Below are positions 7,828 to 16,710 of a stretch of 64,000 nt of DNA, piece by piece. The stretch is from NCBI RefSeq assembly GCF_016651105.1, contig NZ_JAEKEL010000001.1, positions 5,198,001 through 5,262,000 on the forward strand. The letters run 5' to 3'. This DNA is from Pseudomonas sp. TH15 (GTDB lineage Bacteria > Pseudomonadota > Gammaproteobacteria > Pseudomonadales > Pseudomonadaceae). How positions within the stretch are numbered: the first letter of the stretch is position 1; each line of letters opens with the position of its first letter. Under the pieces are notes generated by a model. It was not told the origin of the DNA. It did not search any database and saw only the letters and a program-made list of their open reading frames with translations. The translations under genes and the position numbers were made by a program.

Positions 7828-9176
7828 TGCGCCGACTGTCCTTGAGTAATCGCCTTGCGCTGCTGTTTGCGGCCTGCACGGCGGTGGTTTCGTTATTCGC
7901 CGGGGTGTTGTTCAGCCGCGCCAGCGAAGCCCACTTCATCGAACTCGATCAGCAGTTGCTGGACGGCAAGTTGATCGGTTTGCGCCGGGCGCTACACGAC
8001 ATTCAGTCCAGTGAAAGCAAGGCAAAGCTTGCGGATGAACTGAGCCGACAGGCCGATCTGTCGCTGCGTATTACTGGCAGTGATGGCCAGCGCTGGTACG
8101 ACAGCGCCTCGAATTTGCCCAAGGAACTCCCGCAAAAACCGGGCTTGTCGACCGTGAACGACGACGGCACTGACTATCGCGTCCTGAATGCGCCGTTGTA
8201 CCTGGACAAACCCGACTCACCGCAACTGACCCTGCTGCTGGACATCACCCATCACCAGCACTTTCTGCAACGCATGCAGCATCTGATCTGGCTGACCGTT
8301 GGCCTCTCGGCCCTGGCCACCGCGCTGCTCGGGGCCTGGGCGGCACGCAGTGGATTGCGGCCGTTGCGGCGCATGAGTGCAGTGGCCAGCGGCGTTTCTG
8401 CGCAATCGCTGAATGCGCGGTTGCCGGAAGAGAACATGCCGCCAGAACTTGCGGAAATGGCCCACAACTTCAACGCAATGCTCGGACGTCTCGACGACTC
8501 TTTTCAACGGCTCTCGGCCTTCTCCGCCGACATTGCCCATGAACTGCGCACGCCACTGTCGAACCTGCTGACCCATACCCAGGTCACCCTCACCCGCCCG
8601 CGCGAGCTTGAGGATTACCGCGAAGCGCTGCACAGCAACCTCGAAGAACTGCAATGGATGGCGCAACTGGTCAATGACATGTTGTACCTGGCCAAGGCTG
8701 ACCACGGTTTGCTGATGCCCAAGTGCGAACCGCTGGAATTGGCGGAGGAAGCAGATCTGTTGTTGGAGTTCTTCGCGCCGCTGGCCGAGGACGCGCAAGT
8801 AACGCTGACCCGCGATGGCAGCGGGCACATCGAGGGCGACCGCAACATGTTGCGCCGGGCGCTTTCCAACCTGCTGGATAACGCATTGCGGTTTACGCCT
8901 GCCAACGGCGAGGTTCGGCTGCGGATTGTCGATCAGCCCAAGGGTTTGAGCCTGACGGTTGAGAACAGCGGGGACGGGATTTCGGAAGATCTGCTGCCGC
9001 GCTTGTTCGACCGTTTCTACCGGGCCGACCCGGCGCGCCAGGAAGGCAGCAGTGAACATGCAGGATTGGGATTGGCGATCACCCAGTCGATCATCCGTGC
9101 CCATGGCGGGCAGATTCGTTGCAAATCGGAGAGTGGGTGGACCAGGTTTGTGATTGAGTTACCGAAGGGGGATTGA
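7827..9176 (+). CDS. copS: heavy-metal sensor histidine kinase CopS
   Basis: 449-aa inner-membrane kinase. TM1 spans about residues 10-30 and TM2 about 152-172, bounding a 120-residue periplasmic sensor with a histidine cluster (THHQHF) just before TM2. A HAMP segment follows, then the dimerisation H-box with H238 (DIAHELRTPLSN), an N-box (SNLLDNALRFTP) and glycine-rich G-boxes (GLGLAI). The layout matches the CusS/CopS family. The start codon overlaps the copR stop, so the pair is translationally coupled. Confidence 0.93.
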   Translation: MRRLSLSNRLALLFAACTAVVSLFAGVLFSRASEAHFIELDQQLLDGKLIGLRRALHDIQSSESKAKLADELSRQADLSLRITGSDGQRWYDSASNLPKELPQKPGLSTVNDDGTDYRVLNAPLYLDKPDSPQLTLLLDITHHQHFLQRMQHLIWLTVGLSALATALLGAWAARSGLRPLRRMSAVASGVSAQSLNARLPEENMPPELAEMAHNFNAMLGRLDDSFQRLSAFSADIAHELRTPLSNLLTHTQVTLTRPRELEDYREALHSNLEELQWMAQLVNDMLYLAKADHGLLMPKCEPLELAEEADLLLEFFAPLAEDAQVTLTRDGSGHIEGDRNMLRRALSNLLDNALRFTPANGEVRLRIVDQPKGLSLTVENSGDGISEDLLPRLFDRFYRADPARQEGSSEHAGLGLAITQSIIRAHGGQIRCKSESGWTRFVIELPKGD

Positions 9177-9194
9177 GGCCGGCAGCGCCGGCCT

Positions 9195-9269
9195 CTTCGC
9201 GAGCAAGCCCGCTCCCACATTTGATCGAGCTGACTCAGATCTAATGTGGGAGCGGGCTTGCTCGCGAAG
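9195..9269. repeat. REPIN, family A
   Basis: Two inverted 26-base arms (cttcgcgagcaagcccgctc.. and complement) with a 23-base centre, between the convergent copS and lolE. Eight family-A pairs occur in the window. Confidence 0.9.
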
Positions 9270-9282
9270 GCGGTATCAGGAG

Positions 9283-10527
9283 TTACGAATACCGCAACGC
9301 GTGAGCCGGCTCGATCTTCGCCGCACGCCACGCCGGGTAAACCGTCGCCAAAAAGCTCAAGATGAACCCGGCGGAGCAGATCAACAACACATCCCCGCCC
9401 TGCAACTCGGACGGCAAGTTGCTGACGAAATACACATCCGAACTGAAGATATGCTGCCCGCTGACGCGTTCCAGCCAACCCACCATTTCACTGACGTTCA
9501 ACGCCGCAATCACACCCAGAATGCCGCCGATCAACGTGCCGACAACCCCGATCACCGTGCCCTGCACCATGAAAATCGCCATGATCTGACGTGGCGTGGC
9601 GCCGATGGTCCGCAGGATCGCGATGTCCGCGCCTTTGTCGTTCACCACCATGATCAAGGTTGCGATGATGTTGAACGCCGCCACCGCGACGATCATCAGC
9701 AACAGCAGGCCGATCATGGTTTTTTCCATTTTCATTGCGCTGAACAGGCTGCCCTGGGTGTGGGTCCAGTCGTCAGCCTTGTAACCCGCGCCGAGGGCGG
9801 TGGCGATGTCGTTCGACACTTTAGGCGCCGCGTACAAATCCTTCACCGCCAGGCGCACGCTCTGCACCTGATTCGGTTGCCAGTGCTGCATTTGCGCGGC
9901 ATCCGCCATGTGGATCAGCGCCATCGAGCCGTCCAGCTCGGCGCCGACCTTGAACACACCGACCACGTTCAGCCGCTGCATGCGCGGAGTGATGCCGCCC
10001 GGTGCGGTGCTGACTTCCGGCACGATCAGGGTGATCTTGTCGCCGACGTTCAAGCGGAAGCGCCGCGCGGTGATTTCACCGACTACCACGCCGAACTCGC
10101 CGGGTTTCAAGTCATCGAGGCGACCTTGCACGATGTGCTGCGCAACGATCGAGACCTTGCCTTCCTGCGCCGGATCGATGCCGCTAACCTGGATCGGCTG
10201 CATCGAGCCTTTATAAGACAGCATGCCTTCCATCTCGGTGAACGGCACGGCGGCGGTCACTTCCGGATTTTTCATCGCTGCGGCGGCCACTGGCTGCCAA
10301 TCGTCGATCGGGTTCACGCCGACGATGGTCGCGTGGGGCACCATGCCGAGAATGCGCGAGCTCATTTCGCGCTGGAAGCCGTTCATCACCGACAACACGA
10401 CGATCATCGCCAATACGCCCAGGGCGAGGCCGATCATCGAGGTCATCGAGATAAAGGATACAAAGCGATTGCGGCGCTTGGCGCGGGTATAGCGCGCGCC
10501 GATAAAGATCGATAACGGTCTGAACAT
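9283..10527 (-). CDS. lolE: lipoprotein-releasing ABC transporter permease LolE
   Basis: 414-aa inner-membrane permease of the LolCDE complex, which extracts lipoproteins from the inner membrane and passes them to LolA. One N-terminal membrane helix (FVSFISMTSMIGLALGVLAM) is followed by a large periplasmic MacB-like domain (about 50-260) and three C-terminal helices of the FtsX type. It closely resembles LolC upstream, from which it presumably arose by duplication. ATG 10527 (MFRPLSIFIG) matches the LolC N-terminus; an upstream GTG at 10539 has no ribosome binding site. A terminator-like hairpin separates it from lolD. Confidence 0.93.
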   Translation of the reverse strand: MFRPLSIFIGARYTRAKRRNRFVSFISMTSMIGLALGVLAMIVVLSVMNGFQREMSSRILGMVPHATIVGVNPIDDWQPVAAAAMKNPEVTAAVPFTEMEGMLSYKGSMQPIQVSGIDPAQEGKVSIVAQHIVQGRLDDLKPGEFGVVVGEITARRFRLNVGDKITLIVPEVSTAPGGITPRMQRLNVVGVFKVGAELDGSMALIHMADAAQMQHWQPNQVQSVRLAVKDLYAAPKVSNDIATALGAGYKADDWTHTQGSLFSAMKMEKTMIGLLLLMIVAVAAFNIIATLIMVVNDKGADIAILRTIGATPRQIMAIFMVQGTVIGVVGTLIGGILGVIAALNVSEMVGWLERVSGQHIFSSDVYFVSNLPSELQGGDVLLICSAGFILSFLATVYPAWRAAKIEPAHALRYS

Positions 10528-10550
10528 TCGCTGGGGCACCGTATAAAAAT

Positions 10551-10581
10551 AAAAGACCCGACGTCTTTTCAGACGTCGGGT
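10551..10581 (-). terminator. intrinsic terminator or attenuator between lolD and lolE
   Basis: On the minus strand a perfect 11-bp stem (ACCCGACGTCT / AGACGTCGGGT, 4-base loop) is followed by TTTTATTTTTAT. It lies in the 63-base lolD-lolE gap, so some transcripts should stop before lolE. Confidence 0.85.
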
Positions 10582-10590
10582 TTGGGCCGA

Positions 10591-11274
10591 TCAGATGGCT
10601 GTCAGGCGACCTTCCTGCAAATGCAGGACGCGGTCCATCTGGCGGGCCAGGTTCATGTCGTGAGTCACCACCAGGAACGCCGTGCGCATCGAGGTGCTGA
10701 GTTCCAGCATCAAATCCTGAATACCTTGGGCGGTGTGGGAGTCGAGGTTGCCGGTCGGCTCGTCGAGCATCACCAGGCCCGGGTTGTTCACCAGAGCACG
10801 GGCGATGGCGACACGCTGGCGTTCGCCACCGGACAGCTCCGACGGTTTGTGCTCCAGGCGATGGCCCAGCCCTACTCGCTCCAGTAACGCGGTGGCACGC
10901 TGACGCGCTTCCGGGATCGCAGTCTTGCCGATCAGCAGCGGCATGCAGACGTTTTCCAGCGCGGTGAACTCCGGCAGCAAGTGGTGGAACTGGTACACGA
11001 ACCCTAGGGAACGGTTACGCAGCAGGCCACGCTTCTTCTCGCTCAGTGCCGACAGCTCTTCGCCATCGAGCCAGACGCTGCCCTTGGTTGGCGTGTCGAG
11101 GCCGCCCAACAGGTTGAGCAAAGTACTTTTGCCCGAACCCGAAGTGCCGACGATGGCCACGCGCTCACCCGGATGCAGTTCCAGTTGCAGACCGGCCAAT
11201 ACTTCTACCGACTCCGGGCCTTCCTCGTAGGATTTGCCCAGGTTGCGGCAGCTCAAGATTGCTTTATCACTCAT
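10591..11274 (-). CDS. lolD: lipoprotein-releasing ABC transporter ATPase LolD
   Basis: 227-aa ATP-binding subunit of LolCDE. It shows Walker A GTSGSGKST, the Q-loop region FVYQFHHLLPEFTALENV typical of the MacB/LolD group, signature LSGGERQRVAIARAL, and Walker B VMLDEPTGNLD. ATG 11274 (MSDKAIL) gives the usual family length. An alternative ATG at 11289 would overlap the lolC end by eight bases and add five residues. Either way it is coupled to lolC. Confidence 0.95.
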   Translation of the reverse strand: MSDKAILSCRNLGKSYEEGPESVEVLAGLQLELHPGERVAIVGTSGSGKSTLLNLLGGLDTPTKGSVWLDGEELSALSEKKRGLLRNRSLGFVYQFHHLLPEFTALENVCMPLLIGKTAIPEARQRATALLERVGLGHRLEHKPSELSGGERQRVAIARALVNNPGLVMLDEPTGNLDSHTAQGIQDLMLELSTSMRTAFLVVTHDMNLARQMDRVLHLQEGRLTAI

Positions 11275-11281
11275 GCCCGAC

Positions 11282-12532
11282 TCACTCATAACGTAGCGCC
11301 TCCGCAGGCTGGGTGCGCGCGGCACGCCAGGCTGGATACAGGGTGGCGAGGAAACTCAGTACCAACGCGGCGGCGCAGACCATCAATACGTCCTGGCTCT
11401 GCACTTGCGACGGCAGGTAATCAATGAAATACACGTCGGCGTTCAGGAATTTATGCCCGATCAACCCTTCGAGGGCCGAGATCGCGGCGCTGACGTTCAG
11501 CGCGGCGAAGATCCCGACCACAGCGCCGATCAGCGTACCGATCACACCAATGACCGTGCCCTGGACCATGAAGATCGCCATGATCTGCCCCGGCGTGGAA
11601 CCCAGGGTACGCAGAATCGCGATGTCGCCCTTCTTGTCGTTCACCACCATTACCAGCGTGGAGATGATGTTGAAGGCCGCAACGGCAACGATCAGCAGCA
11701 ACAGCAGACCGATCATGGCTTTTTCCATGCGGATCGCCTGATACAGGTTGCCGTGGGTACGGGTCCAGTCGCGGGCATAGTAATGGTCTTCGCCGAGTTG
11801 CTGGGCGATGGTCCATGCCGTGCGCGGCGCCTGGAACAGGTCGTCGAACTTCAGGCGCAGGCCCTGGACCTGATCGGGTTTCCAGCGGTGCAACCTGGCC
11901 AGATCCTGCAGGTTGGTCACACCCAGGTAGCCGTCCAGCTCACCGGCGCCGACATGGAAGATGCCGACCACGGTAAAGCGTTTCATACGCGGGAACATCC
12001 CGGCCGGGGTCACTGTGACTTCCGGCGCGACGAACGTCAGCTTATCGCCGATGGACGCACCGAGCTTGGCCGCAGCCTTATCGCCAATGACGATGCCGAA
12101 GCTGCCGGGGGTCAGGTCGTCGAGCTTGCCCTGCTGCATGAAGTTATCAATGATCGAGACCTGCCGCTCCAGCGCAGGGTCGATGGCATTGAGCAGCACC
12201 TTGGACACCTTGCCGTTGTTGGTCAGCAGGCCCTGCATCTGGGTGAACGGCGCAACGGCCGTCACCTGCGGGTTCTGCTTGACCTTCGCGGCCAGGCTTT
12301 GCCAGTCACTGATGGGTTCACCGGACTCGATGGTCGCGTGGGGCACCATGCCCAGCACGCGGGTGCGCATCTCATGATCGAAGCCGTTCATCACTGAAAG
12401 CACGACGATCATCACGACCACGCCAAGGGCGAGCCCGATCATCGAAGTCAGGGAAATGAACGACACAAAATGATTGCGACGCTTTGCACGGGTATAACGC
12501 GTGCCAATAAATACGAAGAGAGGTCTGAACAT
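11282..12532 (-). CDS. lolC: lipoprotein-releasing ABC transporter permease LolC
   Basis: 416-aa permease, the first gene of lolCDE, with the same topology as LolE: one N-terminal helix, a periplasmic MacB-like domain and three C-terminal helices. It starts MFRPLFVFIGTRYTRAKRRN and ends PAEALRYE, nearly the same termini as LolE. The family has LolC recruit LolA and LolE bind the lipoprotein substrate. It is divergent from the PilZ gene at 12627, with a shared 94-base promoter region. Confidence 0.94.
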   Translation of the reverse strand: MFRPLFVFIGTRYTRAKRRNHFVSFISLTSMIGLALGVVVMIVVLSVMNGFDHEMRTRVLGMVPHATIESGEPISDWQSLAAKVKQNPQVTAVAPFTQMQGLLTNNGKVSKVLLNAIDPALERQVSIIDNFMQQGKLDDLTPGSFGIVIGDKAAAKLGASIGDKLTFVAPEVTVTPAGMFPRMKRFTVVGIFHVGAGELDGYLGVTNLQDLARLHRWKPDQVQGLRLKFDDLFQAPRTAWTIAQQLGEDHYYARDWTRTHGNLYQAIRMEKAMIGLLLLLIVAVAAFNIISTLVMVVNDKKGDIAILRTLGSTPGQIMAIFMVQGTVIGVIGTLIGAVVGIFAALNVSAAISALEGLIGHKFLNADVYFIDYLPSQVQSQDVLMVCAAALVLSFLATLYPAWRAARTQPAEALRYE

Positions 12533-12626
12533 GTCGGGGCTTGTTCGGAGGGAAAAGGAACGTCCTTGTGGCGGGGGTCGATAACCAGCTTTACACTCAG
12601 ACCACCGCCGCTACCATGGGTTCGCC

Positions 12627-13208
12627 ATGTCGACATTAGATGAAGAAGATCGCCGCGAATACTACCGTATCGAGGACGCGATCGCACTGGAAATTCGGCC
12701 CCTGTCCGCTCCCGAAGCCGCAGGCCAGGAAGTGTTGCAGGATGCTTCCCCGCTGTTCAACCTGCTCAGCGAACTGCACCTGAGCGAATTCGAGTCGCAG
12801 CACCTGTTGCGCCAGATCAGTGAGCGCGACCGCAGCATCGCCGCCTTCCTGAAATCCCAGAACAAACGCATCGACCTGCTCAGTCAGGTGATCGCCCTGA
12901 CTGTGCTCGGGCACATTGGCGAACCGCAACCGGTGATCATCTCTGAAGGCGGCATCGACTTTCAGCACCCGACGCCCATTGCGGCCGGGGCGCACCTGTC
13001 AGTCAAAATGGTGCTGATGCCGCAAGCGCTGGGCCTGCTGCTGCGGGCCAAGGTCACCCACTGCGACCGCAAGGGCGACGGCTACGACGTCGGCACCGAG
13101 TTCGAGTACCCAACCGATGCCCAACGCCAGTTACTCGCCCGCTACATATTGCAAAAGCAGGCCCAGGAACGACGCCTGGCCCGCGAACAAAACGAATCAG
13201 GCATTTAA
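12627..13208 (+). CDS. PilZ domain protein
   Basis: 193-aa cytoplasmic protein. RREYYR near residue 9 supplies the RxxxR half of a PilZ c-di-GMP site at the far N-terminus; a helical insert (about 35-85) follows, then the barrel portion with VIISEGGIDF, where the usual D/NxSxxG motif is degenerate (Ile in place of Asp/Asn). Nucleotide binding is therefore uncertain. The C-terminal tail is rich in Gln, Arg and Glu and is probably helical. It sits 13 bases before the glycerophosphodiesterase gene, likely one transcript. Confidence 0.82.
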   Translation: MSTLDEEDRREYYRIEDAIALEIRPLSAPEAAGQEVLQDASPLFNLLSELHLSEFESQHLLRQISERDRSIAAFLKSQNKRIDLLSQVIALTVLGHIGEPQPVIISEGGIDFQHPTPIAAGAHLSVKMVLMPQALGLLLRAKVTHCDRKGDGYDVGTEFEYPTDAQRQLLARYILQKQAQERRLAREQNESGI

Positions 13209-13221
13209 TTAAGGAAGAACC

Positions 13222-13944
13222 GTGACCCTCATCTACGGCCATCGCGGCGCCAAAGGCGAAGCACCGGAAAACACCCTCACCAGTTTCCAGGAATGCCTCA
13301 AGCACGGCGTTCGCCGTTGCGAACTGGACCTGCACCTGTCCATGGACGGCGAATTGATGGTCATCCACGATCCGACGCTCAAGCGCACCACCGACCGTCG
13401 CGGCAAAGTGGTCGAGCATTCGGCAAAAGATCTGGTGACCTACGACGCCCGCAAGGGCGGCCCGGGCTGGATCAAGCCGTGCCCGATTCCAACGCTGGAA
13501 GAACTGTTCGAGAAGTGTGATTTCGAGCACTGGCAACTGGAAGTCAAAAGCGCTTCGCGCACTCGCGCCGCGACCACTGTGTTGGCGATTCGTGAAATGG
13601 CCCAGCGTTTCGGCCTGCTCGACAAGGTAACCATCACCTCAAGTTCGCGCGAAGTGTTGAAAGCCGCGCTGGACCTGGTGCCGGACGTGTCCCGCGGATT
13701 GGTGGCCGAGTATGCCTGGCTCGACCCGTTGAAGGTCGCGCAAAGCTATGGCTGTGAGATTCTGGCGCTGAACTGGACCCTGTGTACGCCGGAACGCCTG
13801 CAGAAGGCGCAGCGCCAGGGGCTGCATGTGTCGGTATGGACAGTCAACGAGCCCGCGCTGATGCGCAGACTCGCCGACTTCGGCGTTGACAGCCTGATTA
13901 CAGACTTTCCCGGTTTGGCCACTGCCACGCTCGAGAATTGCTGA
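13222..13944 (+). CDS. glycerophosphodiester phosphodiesterase
   Basis: 240-aa GDPD-family enzyme, hydrolysing glycerophosphodiesters to glycerol-3-phosphate and an alcohol. The N-terminal HRGAKGEAPENTLTSF motif carries the catalytic His-Arg and metal-binding Glu; CELDLHLSMDGELMVIHDPTL supplies the second His and acidic ligands. There is no signal peptide, so it is the cytoplasmic UgpQ type. It starts with GTG, preceded by AAGGAAG. It follows the PilZ gene closely and is convergent with sthA. Confidence 0.93.
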   Translation: MTLIYGHRGAKGEAPENTLTSFQECLKHGVRRCELDLHLSMDGELMVIHDPTLKRTTDRRGKVVEHSAKDLVTYDARKGGPGWIKPCPIPTLEELFEKCDFEHWQLEVKSASRTRAATTVLAIREMAQRFGLLDKVTITSSSREVLKAALDLVPDVSRGLVAEYAWLDPLKVAQSYGCEILALNWTLCTPERLQKAQRQGLHVSVWTVNEPALMRRLADFGVDSLITDFPGLATATLENC

Positions 13945-13986
13945 AATCGGTCTCCCCGGCCGGCTCAGGCCACCGGCCGGAGCCGC

Positions 13987-15381
13987 TCAAAAAAGCCGGT
14001 TGAGGCCATCGTACGCCGCTACCCGATAGGCTTCGGCCATGGTCGGGTAGTTGAACGTCGTGTTGACGAAGTACTTAAGGGTGTTCAGTTCGCCCGGCTG
14101 GCTCATGATCGCCTGGCCGATGTGAACAATCTCCGACGCCTGATAGCCGAAGCAGTGAACGCCCAGCACTTCCAGGGTTTCGCGGTGGAACAGGATCTTC
14201 AGCATGCCCTGAGGCTCGCCGGCGATCTGTGCACGCGCCATGCTCTTGAAGAACGCCTTGCCCACTTCGTACGGCACCTTGGCCTGAGTCAGCTCTTGCT
14301 CGTTCTTGCCGATCGAGCTGATCTCCGGAATGGTGTAGATGCCGGTCGGCACGTCATTCACGAAGCGCCAGCTGTTGTTATCAACAATGCTGCCAGCCGC
14401 CGAACGGCCCTGGTCGTGCGCGGCACTGGCCAGGCTTGGCCAGCCGATCACGTCACCGGCACCGTAAATGTTCGGCACGCAGGTGCGGTAGGCTTCATCA
14501 ACTTCGATCTGGCCACGGCTGTTGACCTTCACGCCGATGTTTTCCAGACCCAGCGCGTCGGTGTTGCCGGTACGGCCATTGCACCAGAGCAAGGCGTCGG
14601 CCTTGATCTTCTTGCCGGACTTGAGGTGCAGGATCACACCGTTGTCCACGCCTTCGACGCGGTCGTAGTCTTCGTTATGGCGAACCGTGATGTTGTTGTT
14701 GCTGAAGTGATAGCTCAGGGCCTGGGATATTTCCGAGTCCAGGAAGCTCAGCAACTGACCGCGGTTATCCACCAGCTCAACCAGTACACCCAGTCCACTG
14801 AAGATCGACGCATATTCACAACCGATCACGCCAGCGCCGTAAACGATGAGTTTGCGCGGGGTGTGGCCGAGGCTGAGGATGGTGTCGCTATCGTAGATAC
14901 GCGGGTGATGGAAATCGATGTCCGCCGGGCGATAAGGACGCGAACCGGTGGCGATGATGATGTGCTTGGCGACCAGCTTCTCGACCACACCGTTGGCGCA
15001 AACCACTTCGATGGTTTGCTCGTCGGCGAAGCTGCCGGTGCCGAAGAATACGTCGACGCGGTTACGGGCGTAGTAGCCGGTGCGCGAAGCGACTTGTTTG
15101 GAGATGACTTTTTCGGCGCTTTTCAGTACGTCCGGGAACGAGAACCAACGCGGCTCACCAATGGCCCGGAACATCGGGTTGGTGTTGAACTGCATGATCT
15201 GCCGGACGGAGTGACGCAGTGCCTTGGACGGGATGGTACCCAGGTGGGTGCAGTTGCCGCCGACCTGGCGACGGCTGTCGACCATTGCCACTTTGCGTCC
15301 TGCTTTGGCGGCGTTCATTGCCGCGCCTTCTCCCGCCGGGCCGGAACCCAATACCACCACGTCGTAGTTGTAGACAGCCAT
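13987..15381 (-). CDS. sthA: soluble pyridine nucleotide transhydrogenase
   Basis: 464-aa flavoprotein that transfers hydride between NADPH and NAD+. The FAD-binding motif VVLGSGPAGEGAAMNAAKAG is N-terminal and the NAD(P)-binding GAGVIGCEYASIFSGLG is near residue 185. The disulfide-reductase CxxxxC is replaced by VGGNCTHLGTIPSK, the single-cysteine form diagnostic of SthA. The start has AGGAG upstream. It is a single gene convergent with the GDPD gene. Confidence 0.96.
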   Translation of the reverse strand: MAVYNYDVVVLGSGPAGEGAAMNAAKAGRKVAMVDSRRQVGGNCTHLGTIPSKALRHSVRQIMQFNTNPMFRAIGEPRWFSFPDVLKSAEKVISKQVASRTGYYARNRVDVFFGTGSFADEQTIEVVCANGVVEKLVAKHIIIATGSRPYRPADIDFHHPRIYDSDTILSLGHTPRKLIVYGAGVIGCEYASIFSGLGVLVELVDNRGQLLSFLDSEISQALSYHFSNNNITVRHNEDYDRVEGVDNGVILHLKSGKKIKADALLWCNGRTGNTDALGLENIGVKVNSRGQIEVDEAYRTCVPNIYGAGDVIGWPSLASAAHDQGRSAAGSIVDNNSWRFVNDVPTGIYTIPEISSIGKNEQELTQAKVPYEVGKAFFKSMARAQIAGEPQGMLKILFHRETLEVLGVHCFGYQASEIVHIGQAIMSQPGELNTLKYFVNTTFNYPTMAEAYRVAAYDGLNRLF

Positions 15382-15588
15382 GCATACTCCTCAGAACAGG
15401 CCGCGGCGCCCTCGGCACCGGCGGCTAAATCACGCCGATCTGCGGCGTGAAGGAACAATTTGGGGTCAATTCAGAACCCGGACACAGTCTATAGAAGCGT
15501 CAACGCCGCGCACATTAACCCTTGGTCGCGTCGTAGGCTACTTTTGCCTGCACGACAACGCCAGCCTTCAATGCGCGAATCGCCGTAA

Positions 15589-16605
15589 TCATTCGGTTTT
15601 GCCGCCACTGAGGCGTTCAAAAGCCTGATTAGTCCGTGTGACGAAACCTGTATCGGCACGAATCACAAAGAATGCACCAATGTTGTGTTTTTCCGCGTAG
15701 TCCCAACCCCGCTCGGGGCCGAGAATCAGCAACAGCGTCGATAAGCCATCGGCCATCAGGGTTGAAGGAATAATCACCGTGACCGAGGCGAGGTTGTGGG
15801 TGATCGGCGCACCGGTGCGGGCATCGAAGGTGTGGGAGTAACGCTGGCCGCCCTGTTCGAAATAATTACGGTAGTCGCCAGAGGTGGACACACCGTAGCC
15901 GTCGACATTAATGATGCGTTCAGCCACTTGTTGATCGTCCCGTGGTTCCTCCAGGGCGATCTTCCACGGCGAACCGTCGAGCTTTTTACCGACAGCCTTG
16001 AGTTCGCCGGTGGCTTCGGCGAGGTAGCTGTGGATGCCCAGCGCTTCGAGTCTGGCGGCAATGGTGTCCACCGTGTAACCGGCGGCAATGCTGTTGAAGT
16101 CAACCTCGATGGCGGCGTCCTTGCAGAGCTGATCGCCGTTAATGCGCAGGTGCCCGTGACCGACGCGCTTCATTACCTCGGCCAACGCTTCGGCGCTCGG
16201 GACTTTTTCTTCTCGACCCTGCGGACCGAAACCCCAGAGGTTCATCAGCGGTTCAACAGTCAAGTCGTAGGAGCCTTCGCTTTGCAGCGACAGCTGCTCG
16301 CCGACGCGGACCAATTCGAGGATCGGCGCGGGCATTGTCTGACAGCTATTGGCAGGCAGATCGTTGAAACGCTCGATGTCCGAGTCGCTGCGGTAGGTGG
16401 ACATTTGCCGGTCGACGTCGGCGAGGATGCCTTCTACTTCCCTGCGAACTTGCGATGAATCGGGACCACCTGCATGACGCACGTACTTAATCGAATACGT
16501 GCTGCCCATGGTAGGGCCACCGAAACTCTCGATCGAATCGCCATTGCCACAACCCGCCAATACGCCAGCCAGCATCACAAACCCGCCCCATCGTCCAATG
16601 AACAA
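15589..16605 (-). CDS. apbE: FAD:protein FMN transferase (ApbE family lipoprotein)
   Basis: About 338-aa enzyme that covalently attaches FMN to threonine residues of flavoproteins such as Nqr/Rnf subunits. The lipobox VLAGC follows a short hydrophobic stretch, so it is a periplasm-facing lipoprotein. Family motifs include GPTMGSTYSIKY, AIEVDFNSIAAGYTVD and SHTFDARTG. TTG 16605 is chosen because GGGGAG lies eight bases upstream and the signal peptide then has normal length; ATG 16638 is in frame but lacks a ribosome binding site. It is divergent from the MFS gene. Confidence 0.9.
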   Translation of the reverse strand: MFIGRWGGFVMLAGVLAGCGNGDSIESFGGPTMGSTYSIKYVRHAGGPDSSQVRREVEGILADVDRQMSTYRSDSDIERFNDLPANSCQTMPAPILELVRVGEQLSLQSEGSYDLTVEPLMNLWGFGPQGREEKVPSAEALAEVMKRVGHGHLRINGDQLCKDAAIEVDFNSIAAGYTVDTIAARLEALGIHSYLAEATGELKAVGKKLDGSPWKIALEEPRDDQQVAERIINVDGYGVSTSGDYRNYFEQGGQRYSHTFDARTGAPITHNLASVTVIIPSTLMADGLSTLLLILGPERGWDYAEKHNIGAFFVIRADTGFVTRTNQAFERLSGGKTE

Positions 16606-16710
16606 TTCTTCATCTCCCCGCAAAACCGCGCCAGCCATTATGAATCAAAGGGCCCGCTCGCTCCCAACGGATGCAACGCGCTTCTAAAATCCAATAAAGA
16701 GTATCTAAAA

